Origin: Methanobacteriota archaeon
Lineage (GTDB): Archaea; Methanobacteriota; Methanobacteria; Methanobacteriales; Methanobacteriaceae
Direction of reading: 5' to 3'
Length of the DNA: 18,231 nucleotides
Assembly: GCA_023436175.1 (NCBI GenBank)
Contig: JAEZKE010000151.1
Coordinates: 1 to 18,231 of the forward strand
Below, one piece after another: positions 6,794 to 13,702 of the stretch. Position numbers and translations under genes: made by a program. Position 1 is the stretch's first letter, and the number at the start of each line of letters is the position of its first letter. The notes beneath the pieces are model-generated. The model did not search any database and was not told where the DNA came from. It saw nothing but the letters and a program-made list of their open reading frames with translations.

Positions 6794-8155
6794 ATGATAT
6801 TTAAAATAATTAAAAGTGAAGGAATAGCACACAAATCATATTTCATAGGATCAAAAGGAGAATCAGTGGTCATAGACCCCCGAAGAGACTGTGATTCTTA
6901 TGTAGATTATTCAAAAAAACATGATATGGAGATAACCCACATATTCGAAACTCATTGTAATGAAGACTATATAATTGGTTCACTTGAGCTGTCAAAAAGG
7001 GTAAATGCTAAAATATATCATGGTAAAAATTTAGATTTTGCCTATGGCAATCCTGTAAGTGAAGGAGATAAGTTTAATATAGGTTCTGTTGAATTAGAAA
7101 TCCTTGAAACCCCAGGACATACAGATGAGAGCATATCACTGGTACTCAAAGATAAGGAAGTATCAAATGACACATATATGGTTTTTACGGGGGATGCACT
7201 TTTTGCAGGCGAAGTGGGGAGAACTGATCTCTATGGCGAGGATAAAGTGCAAGAAATGGCAGGAAAACTTTATGACAGCTTATTCCAGAAAATTCTTCCT
7301 TTAGGTGACCACGTTCTTGTGTATCCGGCACATGGATCTGGTTCTGTATGCGGGGCAGATATCCGTGAAAGTGAATATACAACTATAGGCTATGAAAAGA
7401 AAACCAATCACGCGCTTCAAATGAATAAAAAAGATTTTATTAAGTTTAAATTAAATGAAAAGATGGTTAAAGCACCTTATTTTGATAAAATGGTAGAATA
7501 TAATAAGAATGGAGCCCCTATTCTCTGCAGGCTCCCATATCCACATCCATTAAACCTCAGCGAATTTAAAAAACACATGCAAGATACACAGGTTGTGGAT
7601 GTTAGAATGGCTGCAAGTTATGCAGGAGGACATATTCCAGACACTTTGAATATATGGAAACATGGGCTGACCTATTTTGCAGGGTGGATGCTCAATTATG
7701 AAGATCCAATTACCATAGTCGATGAAAATAACGAATACATTGATCAGATTTTGAGATATCTCATAAGACTTGGATACGATAATGTATTTGGATATTTAGC
7801 TGGTGGATTTACAAGCTGGTATACAAAAGGAGAGAAAATAGAAACAGTAGATATCTGGTCAGTACATGAACTAAGAGAACGTCAAAATGACGAGTCCCTA
7901 TTCATCCTTGATGTGAGAGAGTTTGGAGAATGGGAAGAGGGATATATTGAAGGAGCATACCACATCTATGTCGGAGACCTGCAGTATTGCCTTAATGAAG
8001 TCCCAAAAGACAAATATATTGTTGTATACTGCGATACTGGAAATAGAGCCAGCATAGCGGCAAGTATACTGGAAAATAATGGATATGAACAAGTTGCTAA
8101 TGTCCTGGGCAGTATACGTGCATGGAAAGCAGCGGGATATCCATTAGTTAAATGA
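6794..8155 (+). CDS. persulfide dioxygenase-like/double rhodanese fusion (CstB-like)
   Basis: The 453-residue protein has three domains: a metallo-beta-lactamase fold (about 1-225), a first rhodanese domain (about 255-345) without catalytic Cys (the loop reads VDENNEY), and an active rhodanese domain with CDTGNR at 413-418. This order matches bacterial CstB, which oxidises persulfides and transfers sulfane sulfur. In the first domain H54, H109 (TPGHTDES) and D134 (FTGDALF) match the three iron ligands of persulfide dioxygenases. The usual THxHxDH motif reads THCNEDY, so N56 and Y59 replace histidines that a two-metal site would need. C186 in PAHGSGSVCG follows the CstB pattern. AGGATGAT lies 3 nt before the ATG. 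The likely role is sulfide/persulfide handling in the cytoplasm; true dioxygenase activity in an anaerobe is uncertain. Confidence 0.85.
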   Translation: MIFKIIKSEGIAHKSYFIGSKGESVVIDPRRDCDSYVDYSKKHDMEITHIFETHCNEDYIIGSLELSKRVNAKIYHGKNLDFAYGNPVSEGDKFNIGSVELEILETPGHTDESISLVLKDKEVSNDTYMVFTGDALFAGEVGRTDLYGEDKVQEMAGKLYDSLFQKILPLGDHVLVYPAHGSGSVCGADIRESEYTTIGYEKKTNHALQMNKKDFIKFKLNEKMVKAPYFDKMVEYNKNGAPILCRLPYPHPLNLSEFKKHMQDTQVVDVRMAASYAGGHIPDTLNIWKHGLTYFAGWMLNYEDPITIVDENNEYIDQILRYLIRLGYDNVFGYLAGGFTSWYTKGEKIETVDIWSVHELRERQNDESLFILDVREFGEWEEGYIEGAYHIYVGDLQYCLNEVPKDKYIVVYCDTGNRASIAASILENNGYEQVANVLGSIRAWKAAGYPLVK

Positions 8156-8164
8156 GGTTATAAT

Positions 8165-9304
8165 ATGAAGTCTATTTTAGATCTTGAAGAAATGATAAAT
8201 AGATTAAAAAAAGAAGATGAAGACTCATTTAAACTACTTAATAACATTTTTCACACATCAAGTGCCTCTGGAAGCTTAAAAATTCCACTATCATTTAAGG
8301 AAAAAATCCATACATATTTTGGAAATAAAGATGAATCTGGAAAGATTATAAAGTCTAAAAATGATGTTGTTGAAAGAATGCAAACTCAAAAAGTGGTTAA
8401 AACATACAACAAATGGACAGGTGAAGGGTCTCTATTTAATTCCCTAAGGGCAAGCAGACCCGGAATGAAATCTCAAGAGAGAAATCAGGAACAGGAAAAA
8501 GTTCAGAAATATATCGAAAAATCTAAAGAAAACTGTGATTTTTGCCAGGCCGAAAAATACACACCAGAAGATGTATTTGGAAGAATAAAAAGCAAACACT
8601 GCATTACTGGAGCAAATATTGCCAAGTATGATGCATGGAACAGCATGATATTTTTTAAAAAACATAACCCTCTTGATTTCACGCAGGAAGAAGTCTCAGA
8701 TTATATAGAAACGGGATTTAAATGGTTTAAAAAAGTCCATAATTATGACAAACAGTTCATATCTCCTATTTTTATTTGGAACTGCCTTCAAAAGGCAGGA
8801 GCTTCGCAGGTCCATGGCCATGCACAGGTTTTAATGACAAAAAACATTCATTACGCAAAAACACAGTTTTTAAGTAGAAATTTTAGAAGCTACATGCAGT
8901 TAACTGGCCGAAACCTCTTTAAAGACATATATACATCTCATAAGGCACTCGGACTTGCCTTAGATAATAATGTAAATGGTTTTGCAAGCATAACTCCTCT
9001 TAAAGAAAAAGAATTCATAATTATTTCAAAAGATAATCCATCAACAAGTGATGATATAAAAAAAACTATCTATAGAGTACTGCGATGCTACATTGATGAA
9101 TTAGAAGTAAATAGTTTTAACTTAGTTATTTCCTGTCCTTCATTCGGCGAAACATTTCTTCCATATATTATACGGATTGTAGATAGAGGCAGTATTTTAA
9201 AACCAACTGCAGATGTGGGTGCTATGGAATTATATGGTAGCAGTGTAATTTCAGATGATCCATACAATATTATTAAATCGGTAAATGCATTTAAACACGA
9301 TTAA
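8165..9304 (+). CDS. HIT/GalT-type nucleotidyltransferase-like protein
   Basis: The 379-residue protein carries GASQVHGHAQV at about 212-222. This GxSxxHxHxQ pattern is the active site of the GalT branch of the HIT superfamily, in which the second His (H219) is the nucleotidyl acceptor. C124/C127 (CDFC), H167 (KKHNPLDF) and H217 match the zinc ligands of galactose-1-phosphate uridylyltransferase in type and order. Residues 1-115 have no such motif and look like an added helical region. Branch members transfer UMP or AMP, or phosphorolyse Ap4A and APS. The gene starts 9 nt after the previous stop, with GAGGTTA overlapping that stop codon, so the two are cotranscribed. The link to a persulfide enzyme makes an adenylyl-sulfate or dinucleotide substrate worth considering, but this is inference. 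Confidence 0.7.
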   Translation: MKSILDLEEMINRLKKEDEDSFKLLNNIFHTSSASGSLKIPLSFKEKIHTYFGNKDESGKIIKSKNDVVERMQTQKVVKTYNKWTGEGSLFNSLRASRPGMKSQERNQEQEKVQKYIEKSKENCDFCQAEKYTPEDVFGRIKSKHCITGANIAKYDAWNSMIFFKKHNPLDFTQEEVSDYIETGFKWFKKVHNYDKQFISPIFIWNCLQKAGASQVHGHAQVLMTKNIHYAKTQFLSRNFRSYMQLTGRNLFKDIYTSHKALGLALDNNVNGFASITPLKEKEFIIISKDNPSTSDDIKKTIYRVLRCYIDELEVNSFNLVISCPSFGETFLPYIIRIVDRGSILKPTADVGAMELYGSSVISDDPYNIIKSVNAFKHD

Positions 9305-9467
9305 AATTCCTTAAATTTAATATAATACTGCTATTAATTAAATGTAAAGTCATTAAAAATATTTAAAATTTTTATTTTTATTAAAGTTTAATTTAATATC
9401 TGTAAACAGCATACTTTCATAAAATTTTTTAATAATAGATCTTATAATTATAATACGGTGTTAATCC

Positions 9468-9944
9468 ATGAGCATGATAAAAATTCCATCTATGGACAAA
9501 GAAGAATATGATGAGTTAATTAAACAAAATTTTATTGGTCGAATTGCCTTTAAAGGAGAAAAATATCCATATATTACCCCATTTATGTACATCTTTGACG
9601 GAGAATTCCTTTATTTCCTGTCAACAAGGTATGGTAAAAAAATTGGAGAAATTAAGCAAAATCCAAATGTAGCTGTGGAAATAGAAAAATACGCTGAAAA
9701 TATGTCGGATTATAAATTTACAACTCTTCAGGGGCGTATAGTTGAAGTAGATGATGATTCAGATAAAAAAAAGATTAAAAAAATGTTTATAAAGATGATT
9801 AAAGATAGAAATCTTTCAAATAAAGCTTTAGCTGCCATAGGCCACTCCCCAGATGAATCTATCCACATAATTTTAGAAGAAGACAGAACTATGGTGTGGA
9901 AGTTAGTAAACCTGAAACAAATTGTTGCCCTTAAAAATCCATAA
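9468..9944 (+). CDS. pyridoxamine 5'-phosphate oxidase-like FMN split-barrel protein
   Basis: This 158-residue protein begins with a helix (MDKEEYDELIKQN) and a strand pair, GRIAFKGEKYPYITPFMYIFDGEFLYFLS, typical of the small FMN- or F420-binding split-barrel family. The RYGKKIGEIKQNPNVAVEIE segment that follows is the usual cofactor-phosphate region, and TLQGRIVEV (about 87-95) is the next conserved strand. Relatives reduce flavins, nitro compounds or F420-linked substrates; the specific reaction is unknown. GGTG at 9457-9460, 7 nt before the ATG, supports this start; a second ATG two codons later is possible. It converges with the AlkD-like gene, leaving 18 bp between stops. Confidence 0.8.
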   Translation: MSMIKIPSMDKEEYDELIKQNFIGRIAFKGEKYPYITPFMYIFDGEFLYFLSTRYGKKIGEIKQNPNVAVEIEKYAENMSDYKFTTLQGRIVEVDDDSDKKKIKKMFIKMIKDRNLSNKALAAIGHSPDESIHIILEEDRTMVWKLVNLKQIVALKNP

Positions 9945-9962
9945 ATCCTGCCGAATATAATT

Positions 9963-10643
9963 TTATTTCTTTTTGAGTCTTTCCTGGACTTTTTCACTTT
10001 TCAGTTCCCTGATTGCGTCAGTTGCTATCCATTTAGCGCTTTTTGAATCCACATTGCTGATTTTTTCTGCAACTTCAATAGCTTTTTTGTTCAAATTAAT
10101 ATTTCGTTTTCCAATCTGTCGTAGCGCCCAGTTAACAGCTTTTTTAACAAAATTTCGGTTGTCCACTGATTCTCTCATAATTAAAGGGAAGAAATCTTCA
10201 AATTCACGGTCTTCTGCTTTCTTATCATGTACAGCCAGAACTGCAATCAGTGCAAATGCAGCCCTTTTAACAAATTCTTCTTCTCTGGTGCTCCACTCAA
10301 ACACTTTTTTATATGCAAAAGGAGTTTTACGGAATAAATTTATACAACACTGGTCACACACGTCCCATGAGTCAAATCCCATCACCCATTTTTCCATCTG
10401 ATCATTTGTTACCATTTTTGGGTCTTCAATCAATCCTGCAAGTATTTTAGTCTCACCATACCCTGCATTCCATAATTTTTCTGCAAGTTCATGGTCTTTA
10501 CCAGCATTTTTAGCTATTCGCCGTAATTCTGGCATTCTTACCCCATATGTCTTAGTATGATTTATTCCAAATCTAGCCATTCCTTCTATATCTTCTGGAT
10601 TCGATAATGACTCTAATTCCATTATAATCTCTTCATACTTCAT
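9963..10643 (-). CDS. AlkD-type DNA alkylation repair protein
   Basis: The 226-residue all-helical protein matches the AlkD family of HEAT-like DNA glycosylases, which release bulky or positively charged alkylated purines. It keeps the key pattern: FDSWDVCDQ (90-98), where W93 and D97 correspond to the aromatic wall and catalytic Asp of AlkD, RAAF near R127, and KKAVNWALRQ with W172 and R175, spaced like the AlkD Trp/Arg pair. A TTG at 10655 would add four residues, but GGGTG (complement at 10649-10653) sits 5 nt before the ATG at 10643, so I use the ATG. It is the last of six same-strand genes and lies 36 nt after the membrane gene, suggesting joint expression with the PadR/GyrI genes. It probably repairs DNA damaged by a compound those genes sense. 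Confidence 0.85.
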   Translation of the reverse strand: MKYEEIIMELESLSNPEDIEGMARFGINHTKTYGVRMPELRRIAKNAGKDHELAEKLWNAGYGETKILAGLIEDPKMVTNDQMEKWVMGFDSWDVCDQCCINLFRKTPFAYKKVFEWSTREEEFVKRAAFALIAVLAVHDKKAEDREFEDFFPLIMRESVDNRNFVKKAVNWALRQIGKRNINLNKKAIEVAEKISNVDSKSAKWIATDAIRELKSEKVQERLKKK

Positions 10644-10679
10644 AAAAACACCCAATATATTTTCTAAATTAAATTTGTA

Positions 10680-11057
10680 TTATGTATCTCTTATTTTATT
10701 CATGTATAACCCAAATCCAAGGGTTATAACTGGAATAATAATATATAGAGGTGCAACATACACCACATAGCTGGTCAAATTTAATTGTGAGATTCCTACT
10801 GCGATCAAGATCAAATCCAGAATGATGCTGATTATAAGCCAGATTATCCCAATTAAAAGGCCTTCTTTGACAAAATTCTCATTTATTCCTTTAAAATATA
10901 AATAAGAAAACAGAATCACAGTTACGGCTATGGCCACTGCAGACACAATCTCAAAAATATTTATGGCAGCTAAAAAAGAACTTAAAATAACCGTAATTAA
11001 AGAGGGTATTAGCCATGTTAAGAGCCCATAATTGATTATTTTTACATTTTTATTCAT
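10680..11057 (-). CDS. four-helix membrane protein, second tandem paralog
   Basis: This 125-residue membrane protein has four predicted helices and starts MNKNVKIINYGLLTWLIPS. It is clearly related to the protein of the preceding gene: both share MNKN.KI, W.IP, the FSYLYFK segment after helix 2, NF..EG, a tryptophan-containing third helix (IIW or IVW followed by D), and a final IIPI/V segment. AAGGTGAT, 3 nt before the ATG, is a very strong ribosome-binding site. I know of no function; it could form a homo- or hetero-oligomer with its paralog. Its place between drug-binding and DNA-repair genes suggests transport, barrier or stress sensing at the membrane. Confidence 0.7.
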   Translation of the reverse strand: MNKNVKIINYGLLTWLIPSLITVILSSFLAAINIFEIVSAVAIAVTVILFSYLYFKGINENFVKEGLLIGIIWLIISIILDLILIAVGISQLNLTSYVVYVAPLYIIIPVITLGFGLYMNKIRDT

Positions 11058-11072
11058 AATATCACCTTATTA

Positions 11073-11453
11073 TTATAATGTCTTATTTTGAGCTAAATAT
11101 CCCCATCCAATCGTTACAATAGGTATGATTAAATATTTAACACCTATAGTCATCATGTAATCTATAAAATTCATATGCATAGGGCTTGCAGGCATAAAAA
11201 TCAATAGATCTATCACAATTGCAATTATAAACCACACAATACCTGTTACTATACCTTCCACTGCAAAATTCGTTTTGATATCTTTAAAGTATAAATAAGA
11301 GAAGATCACTACAGCAGCAGCTATCAATACACTCATAATAGATTCGAACAAAGAGTACATCGGTGTTTTAATTGGATAAATAAAAAAAGACACCACAAAC
11401 GGAATTGACCATACTAAGAACCCAAATAAAATTATTTTTAAATTCTTATTCAT
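11073..11453 (-). CDS. four-helix membrane protein, first tandem paralog
   Basis: The 126-residue protein has four hydrophobic helices (about 7-27, 34-56, 66-88 and 99-121) separated by short charged turns, including YLYFKDIKTNFAVEG. It is the sister of the next gene, 15 nt downstream, and their side-by-side position points to tandem duplication followed by divergence (the loop between helices 1 and 2 and that before helix 4 differ most). An AAGGAAAAT stretch before the ATG is a modest ribosome-binding site. It starts 14 nt after the GyrI-fusion gene, so it is probably part of the same transcript. Function unknown. Confidence 0.7.
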   Translation of the reverse strand: MNKNLKIILFGFLVWSIPFVVSFFIYPIKTPMYSLFESIMSVLIAAAVVIFSYLYFKDIKTNFAVEGIVTGIVWFIIAIVIDLLIFMPASPMHMNFIDYMMTIGVKYLIIPIVTIGWGYLAQNKTL

Positions 11454-11467
11454 TTATTTTCCTTCTT

Positions 11468-12502
11468 TTATTTTACAGGTTGTCTTATAATTGTTTTAAG
11501 TCTTTCTGGTTTTGTCCTGCGCATGTCGCTTATGTATATCTCATGGTGTTTCTCACCAGGACTGATACCGTCAAATTTGTAGCCTTTTTCCTCAACGAAT
11601 GCATGCAGCTTCGCTACTGTTGGACCTTCTTCAGAAAAAGGGCCAATATGCATTATTTGAGCAGATAATCCCTCATGCAAACTTTCAAACCTTATTTTAG
11701 ATAACGCTGCAGGGTTCTTCTTTTTTTCCACTTCTTCAATGGCATCTTTTATCATACGTTTACTTATAAAATCAGGCTGCCTCATCATTACAGTCCATTT
11801 CCAACTGCTTTTATCTTCTATGCTAAAGTTCTGCATACCATCAACCCACCAAAGCCCTTCGAGGGGCATTACAACATAATCCTTTGATTTTTCTTTTTTA
11901 TAAATAAATTTGACCTTATAAGATACTGGAAACAGTGTCTCCATTGCGTCTTTATACTCCTGTGATGTATTTGGATCCCCTTCACCATCTATCATTAAAA
12001 ATTTCATTTCAGGAACATCTATAAAGGAGGGTTCCTTTATTGAGGGATTATAAAGTTCTTTATTTTCCTTTTTTAAGTCTATTTTTGTCATCTTTCTCAC
12101 ATTCCAATATATTTTTCCGCAGCTGTAACAGTAACCCTTATGAACACAGATGGTGCCCCCACATTCAGAACAGACCCATCTAACATCTTCATTCTCTAAG
12201 AACTTTTCAATGCCGGAGTTCTTGATATATTCCAGGTTCTGAATCATGCTCATGTTGTATTTAGTCCTGTACCGTTTATCCAGCTGTTTTAAACGATTGC
12301 AGGGAAAATCACTGCATCCAAAACAAAAGTTCTCCCCACTTTCTTGAATAACTTCACAGTTTTTAATTTTACATCGAGCAATGCTGACTGGTTTTTCTGC
12401 ATTAAACAGCCTGCAGCCAGGACATTTATTTTTTTCTCTTAAATAGGCCATGCAAACACTACAGTTCATTCCACAGGGAGCTATAAGAGAATTTTTATTC
12501 AT
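11468..12502 (-). CDS. DUF3795-like Cys-rich domain fused to GyrI-like drug-binding domain
   Basis: The 344-residue protein has two parts. Residues 1-133 are Cys-rich: CGMNCSVC (10-17), CPGC (27-30), C44, C49, CFGC (60-63), C68, then a zinc-ribbon-like CSEC...C...CYSC block (111-128). The first half fits DUF3795. Residues about 137-344 are a GyrI-like domain of the SAV2435 type, with VPEMKFLMIDGEGDPN, VVMPLEGLWW, SWKWTVMMRQPDF, IGPFSEEGPT and HEIYISDMRRT. Such GyrI-like proteins bind planar or cationic drugs, and some hydrolyse the cyclopropane of DNA-alkylating natural products. GGAGAT lies a few bases before the ATG. Most relatives I know have the GyrI part alone, so the fusion is notable. 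The Cys-rich half may bind zinc or react with electrophiles. Confidence 0.8.
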   Translation of the reverse strand: MNKNSLIAPCGMNCSVCMAYLREKNKCPGCRLFNAEKPVSIARCKIKNCEVIQESGENFCFGCSDFPCNRLKQLDKRYRTKYNMSMIQNLEYIKNSGIEKFLENEDVRWVCSECGGTICVHKGYCYSCGKIYWNVRKMTKIDLKKENKELYNPSIKEPSFIDVPEMKFLMIDGEGDPNTSQEYKDAMETLFPVSYKVKFIYKKEKSKDYVVMPLEGLWWVDGMQNFSIEDKSSWKWTVMMRQPDFISKRMIKDAIEEVEKKKNPAALSKIRFESLHEGLSAQIMHIGPFSEEGPTVAKLHAFVEEKGYKFDGISPGEKHHEIYISDMRRTKPERLKTIIRQPVK

Positions 12503-12538
12503 TTTCCAATCTCCAAATTGAGCAAAAAGATAAATAAA

Positions 12539-12997
12539 TCATTTTTTCATCACAGAAAAGCACATTTCAGTTACAAGTTCACTTTCAGGAGTTTCATTAG
12601 GGTCCGAAATATAGGTTTCCATAGGTGGACCCATAATTTGGTAGTCATTCCTGTAGGCGTATTCAGCCAGTGCGCCAATTGCAGTTCCACACCCACTGTA
12701 AGGGCCTTTATAAACAGTTGAAAGAACAAGCTGTTCGGGCATCATTTTGATTTTCACCCGGCCTTCTTCATCTGCTTCTCCTTCAAAGGGCATTCCTACT
12801 TCATACATTATTTCTTCCACTGGCACTTCCTGGGGGCTGTTGAAGTATACACCAAATGGAGGGCCCATTATAGAAAGCCCCTTGGCCATTATGAACCCTA
12901 CAATCTCCCCCATAAGAACTGGAACTTCGTCATAGGATCCTTTATATGTTACATATGCAACCTGTCTTTTTCCAAGTTTCTTTTCCACTATTTCCAT
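12539..12997 (-). CDS. GyrI-like small-molecule-binding protein
   Basis: The 152-residue protein is a stand-alone GyrI-like (AraC effector-binding type) domain. The fold has two pseudo-symmetric halves, and the sequence shows both: IMGPPFGVYFNSP in the first and IMGPPMETYISDP in the second, each ending in a strand. GKRQVAYVTYKGSYDEVP at the start and VLSTVYKGPYSG in the middle are matching strands at the binding groove. Family members bind amphipathic or cationic compounds. Frames open to 13018, but GGAGG (complement at 13004-13008) lies 6 nt before the ATG at 12997, so the protein starts MEIVEKK. It follows the PadR gene by 23 nt and is probably in the same operon. It could sense, sequester or hydrolyse the inducing compound. 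Confidence 0.88.
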   Translation of the reverse strand: MEIVEKKLGKRQVAYVTYKGSYDEVPVLMGEIVGFIMAKGLSIMGPPFGVYFNSPQEVPVEEIMYEVGMPFEGEADEEGRVKIKMMPEQLVLSTVYKGPYSGCGTAIGALAEYAYRNDYQIMGPPMETYISDPNETPESELVTEMCFSVMKK

Positions 12998-13020
12998 TTT
13001 ATGCCTCCAAATCATCATTT

Positions 13021-13569
13021 TTAAATATTTTCTTCCTTTTTGATAGTTTCAATAAGCTGATTTACCCATTCAATCTCAGTTTTAAGGATATCTAAAGGTC
13101 TGCTGAAAAGGGCAGTTACATAGTAAGGCGCTTTTAATTCTTTCTGCATTTTAACTGAGCTTTTTAAGAATTTAATTCTGCCTTCTGCAGATTTTATGTA
13201 GTTTTCAAGGCATTCGACGACTTCCTGTGGTTCAAGATAGTTAAGGTATGCTATACCTAAATCAAATGGCGAAGTTAACTTTTTATTCCATGAAAGAAGT
13301 TCCTTAAGTTTTTCTTCCATAGTTTCCCGCCCCAAATCAGTTATGGTAAAAATTTTACGGGAAGGTTTACCTTCTACCTTTTCAAGTCTTGATGTTACTA
13401 GTTCCTTCTTTTCCAGCTTTTTTAAGACATAATAAATTGATGAGAACCCTATTTGAGTCCAGTTACGCATTCCCCATGATTCTATAGTTTTCTCCAGCTG
13501 GTAACCATACTGTGGTTTTTCATAGAGCAGTCCAAGTATTGCTGTTTCAATATCTGATATTATAGACAT
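13021..13569 (-). CDS. PadR-family transcriptional regulator
   Basis: The 182-residue protein has the PadR winged helix (about 1-85): ETAILGLLYEKPQYGYQLEKTIE, a segment through IYYVLKKLEKKELVTSRLE, and the wing ending RKIFTITDLGRE, followed by a long C-terminal helical dimerisation domain (about 95-182). PadR proteins are repressors released by small aromatic or drug-like ligands. The frame opens upstream to 13635, but the family usually begins just before the first helix; I place the start at MSIISDIE. There is no Shine-Dalgarno sequence there, so this is probably leaderless, with the inverted repeat 13573-13592 immediately before it. It is the first gene of the GyrI/AlkD group and likely controls it and itself. 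Confidence 0.88.
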   Translation of the reverse strand: MSIISDIETAILGLLYEKPQYGYQLEKTIESWGMRNWTQIGFSSIYYVLKKLEKKELVTSRLEKVEGKPSRKIFTITDLGRETMEEKLKELLSWNKKLTSPFDLGIAYLNYLEPQEVVECLENYIKSAEGRIKFLKSSVKMQKELKAPYYVTALFSRPLDILKTEIEWVNQLIETIKKEENI

Positions 13570-13572
13570 ATA

Positions 13573-13592
13573 ATATTCTAAATATAGAATAT
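13573..13592 (-). promoter_or_regulatory. 8-4-8 inverted repeat, likely PadR operator
   Basis: ATATTCTA and TAGAATAT are perfect inverted repeats around AATA. The site starts 3 bp before the proposed PadR ATG and overlaps the probable TATA element (TTATGTTATA on the minus strand, about 13588-13597). A bound dimer there would block transcription, the usual arrangement for self-repression in archaea. Further upstream, TTTGAC/GTCAAA with a 9-bp spacer (13616-13636) may be a second site. Confidence 0.55.
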
Positions 13593-13702
13593 AACATAAA
13601 AAGGTTTTGTGAGGGTTTGACAAATAATAAGTCAAAAAGTCTTAGTTAAGACCAAAATTAGCATACATAAATCTAAACACCATTAAACAATTCCAGTTGA
13701 GA

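Noticed and set aside
9973..10401. 142-codon plus-strand frame opposite the AlkD-like gene
   Set aside because: It mirrors the AlkD gene on the other strand, is full of Ser and Phe, and AlkD motifs show which strand codes.
13570..13635. Upstream 22-codon extension of the PadR gene
   Set aside because: It would place coding sequence over the TATA element and inverted repeat and adds residues (LCYILYLEYY) not expected before a PadR winged helix.
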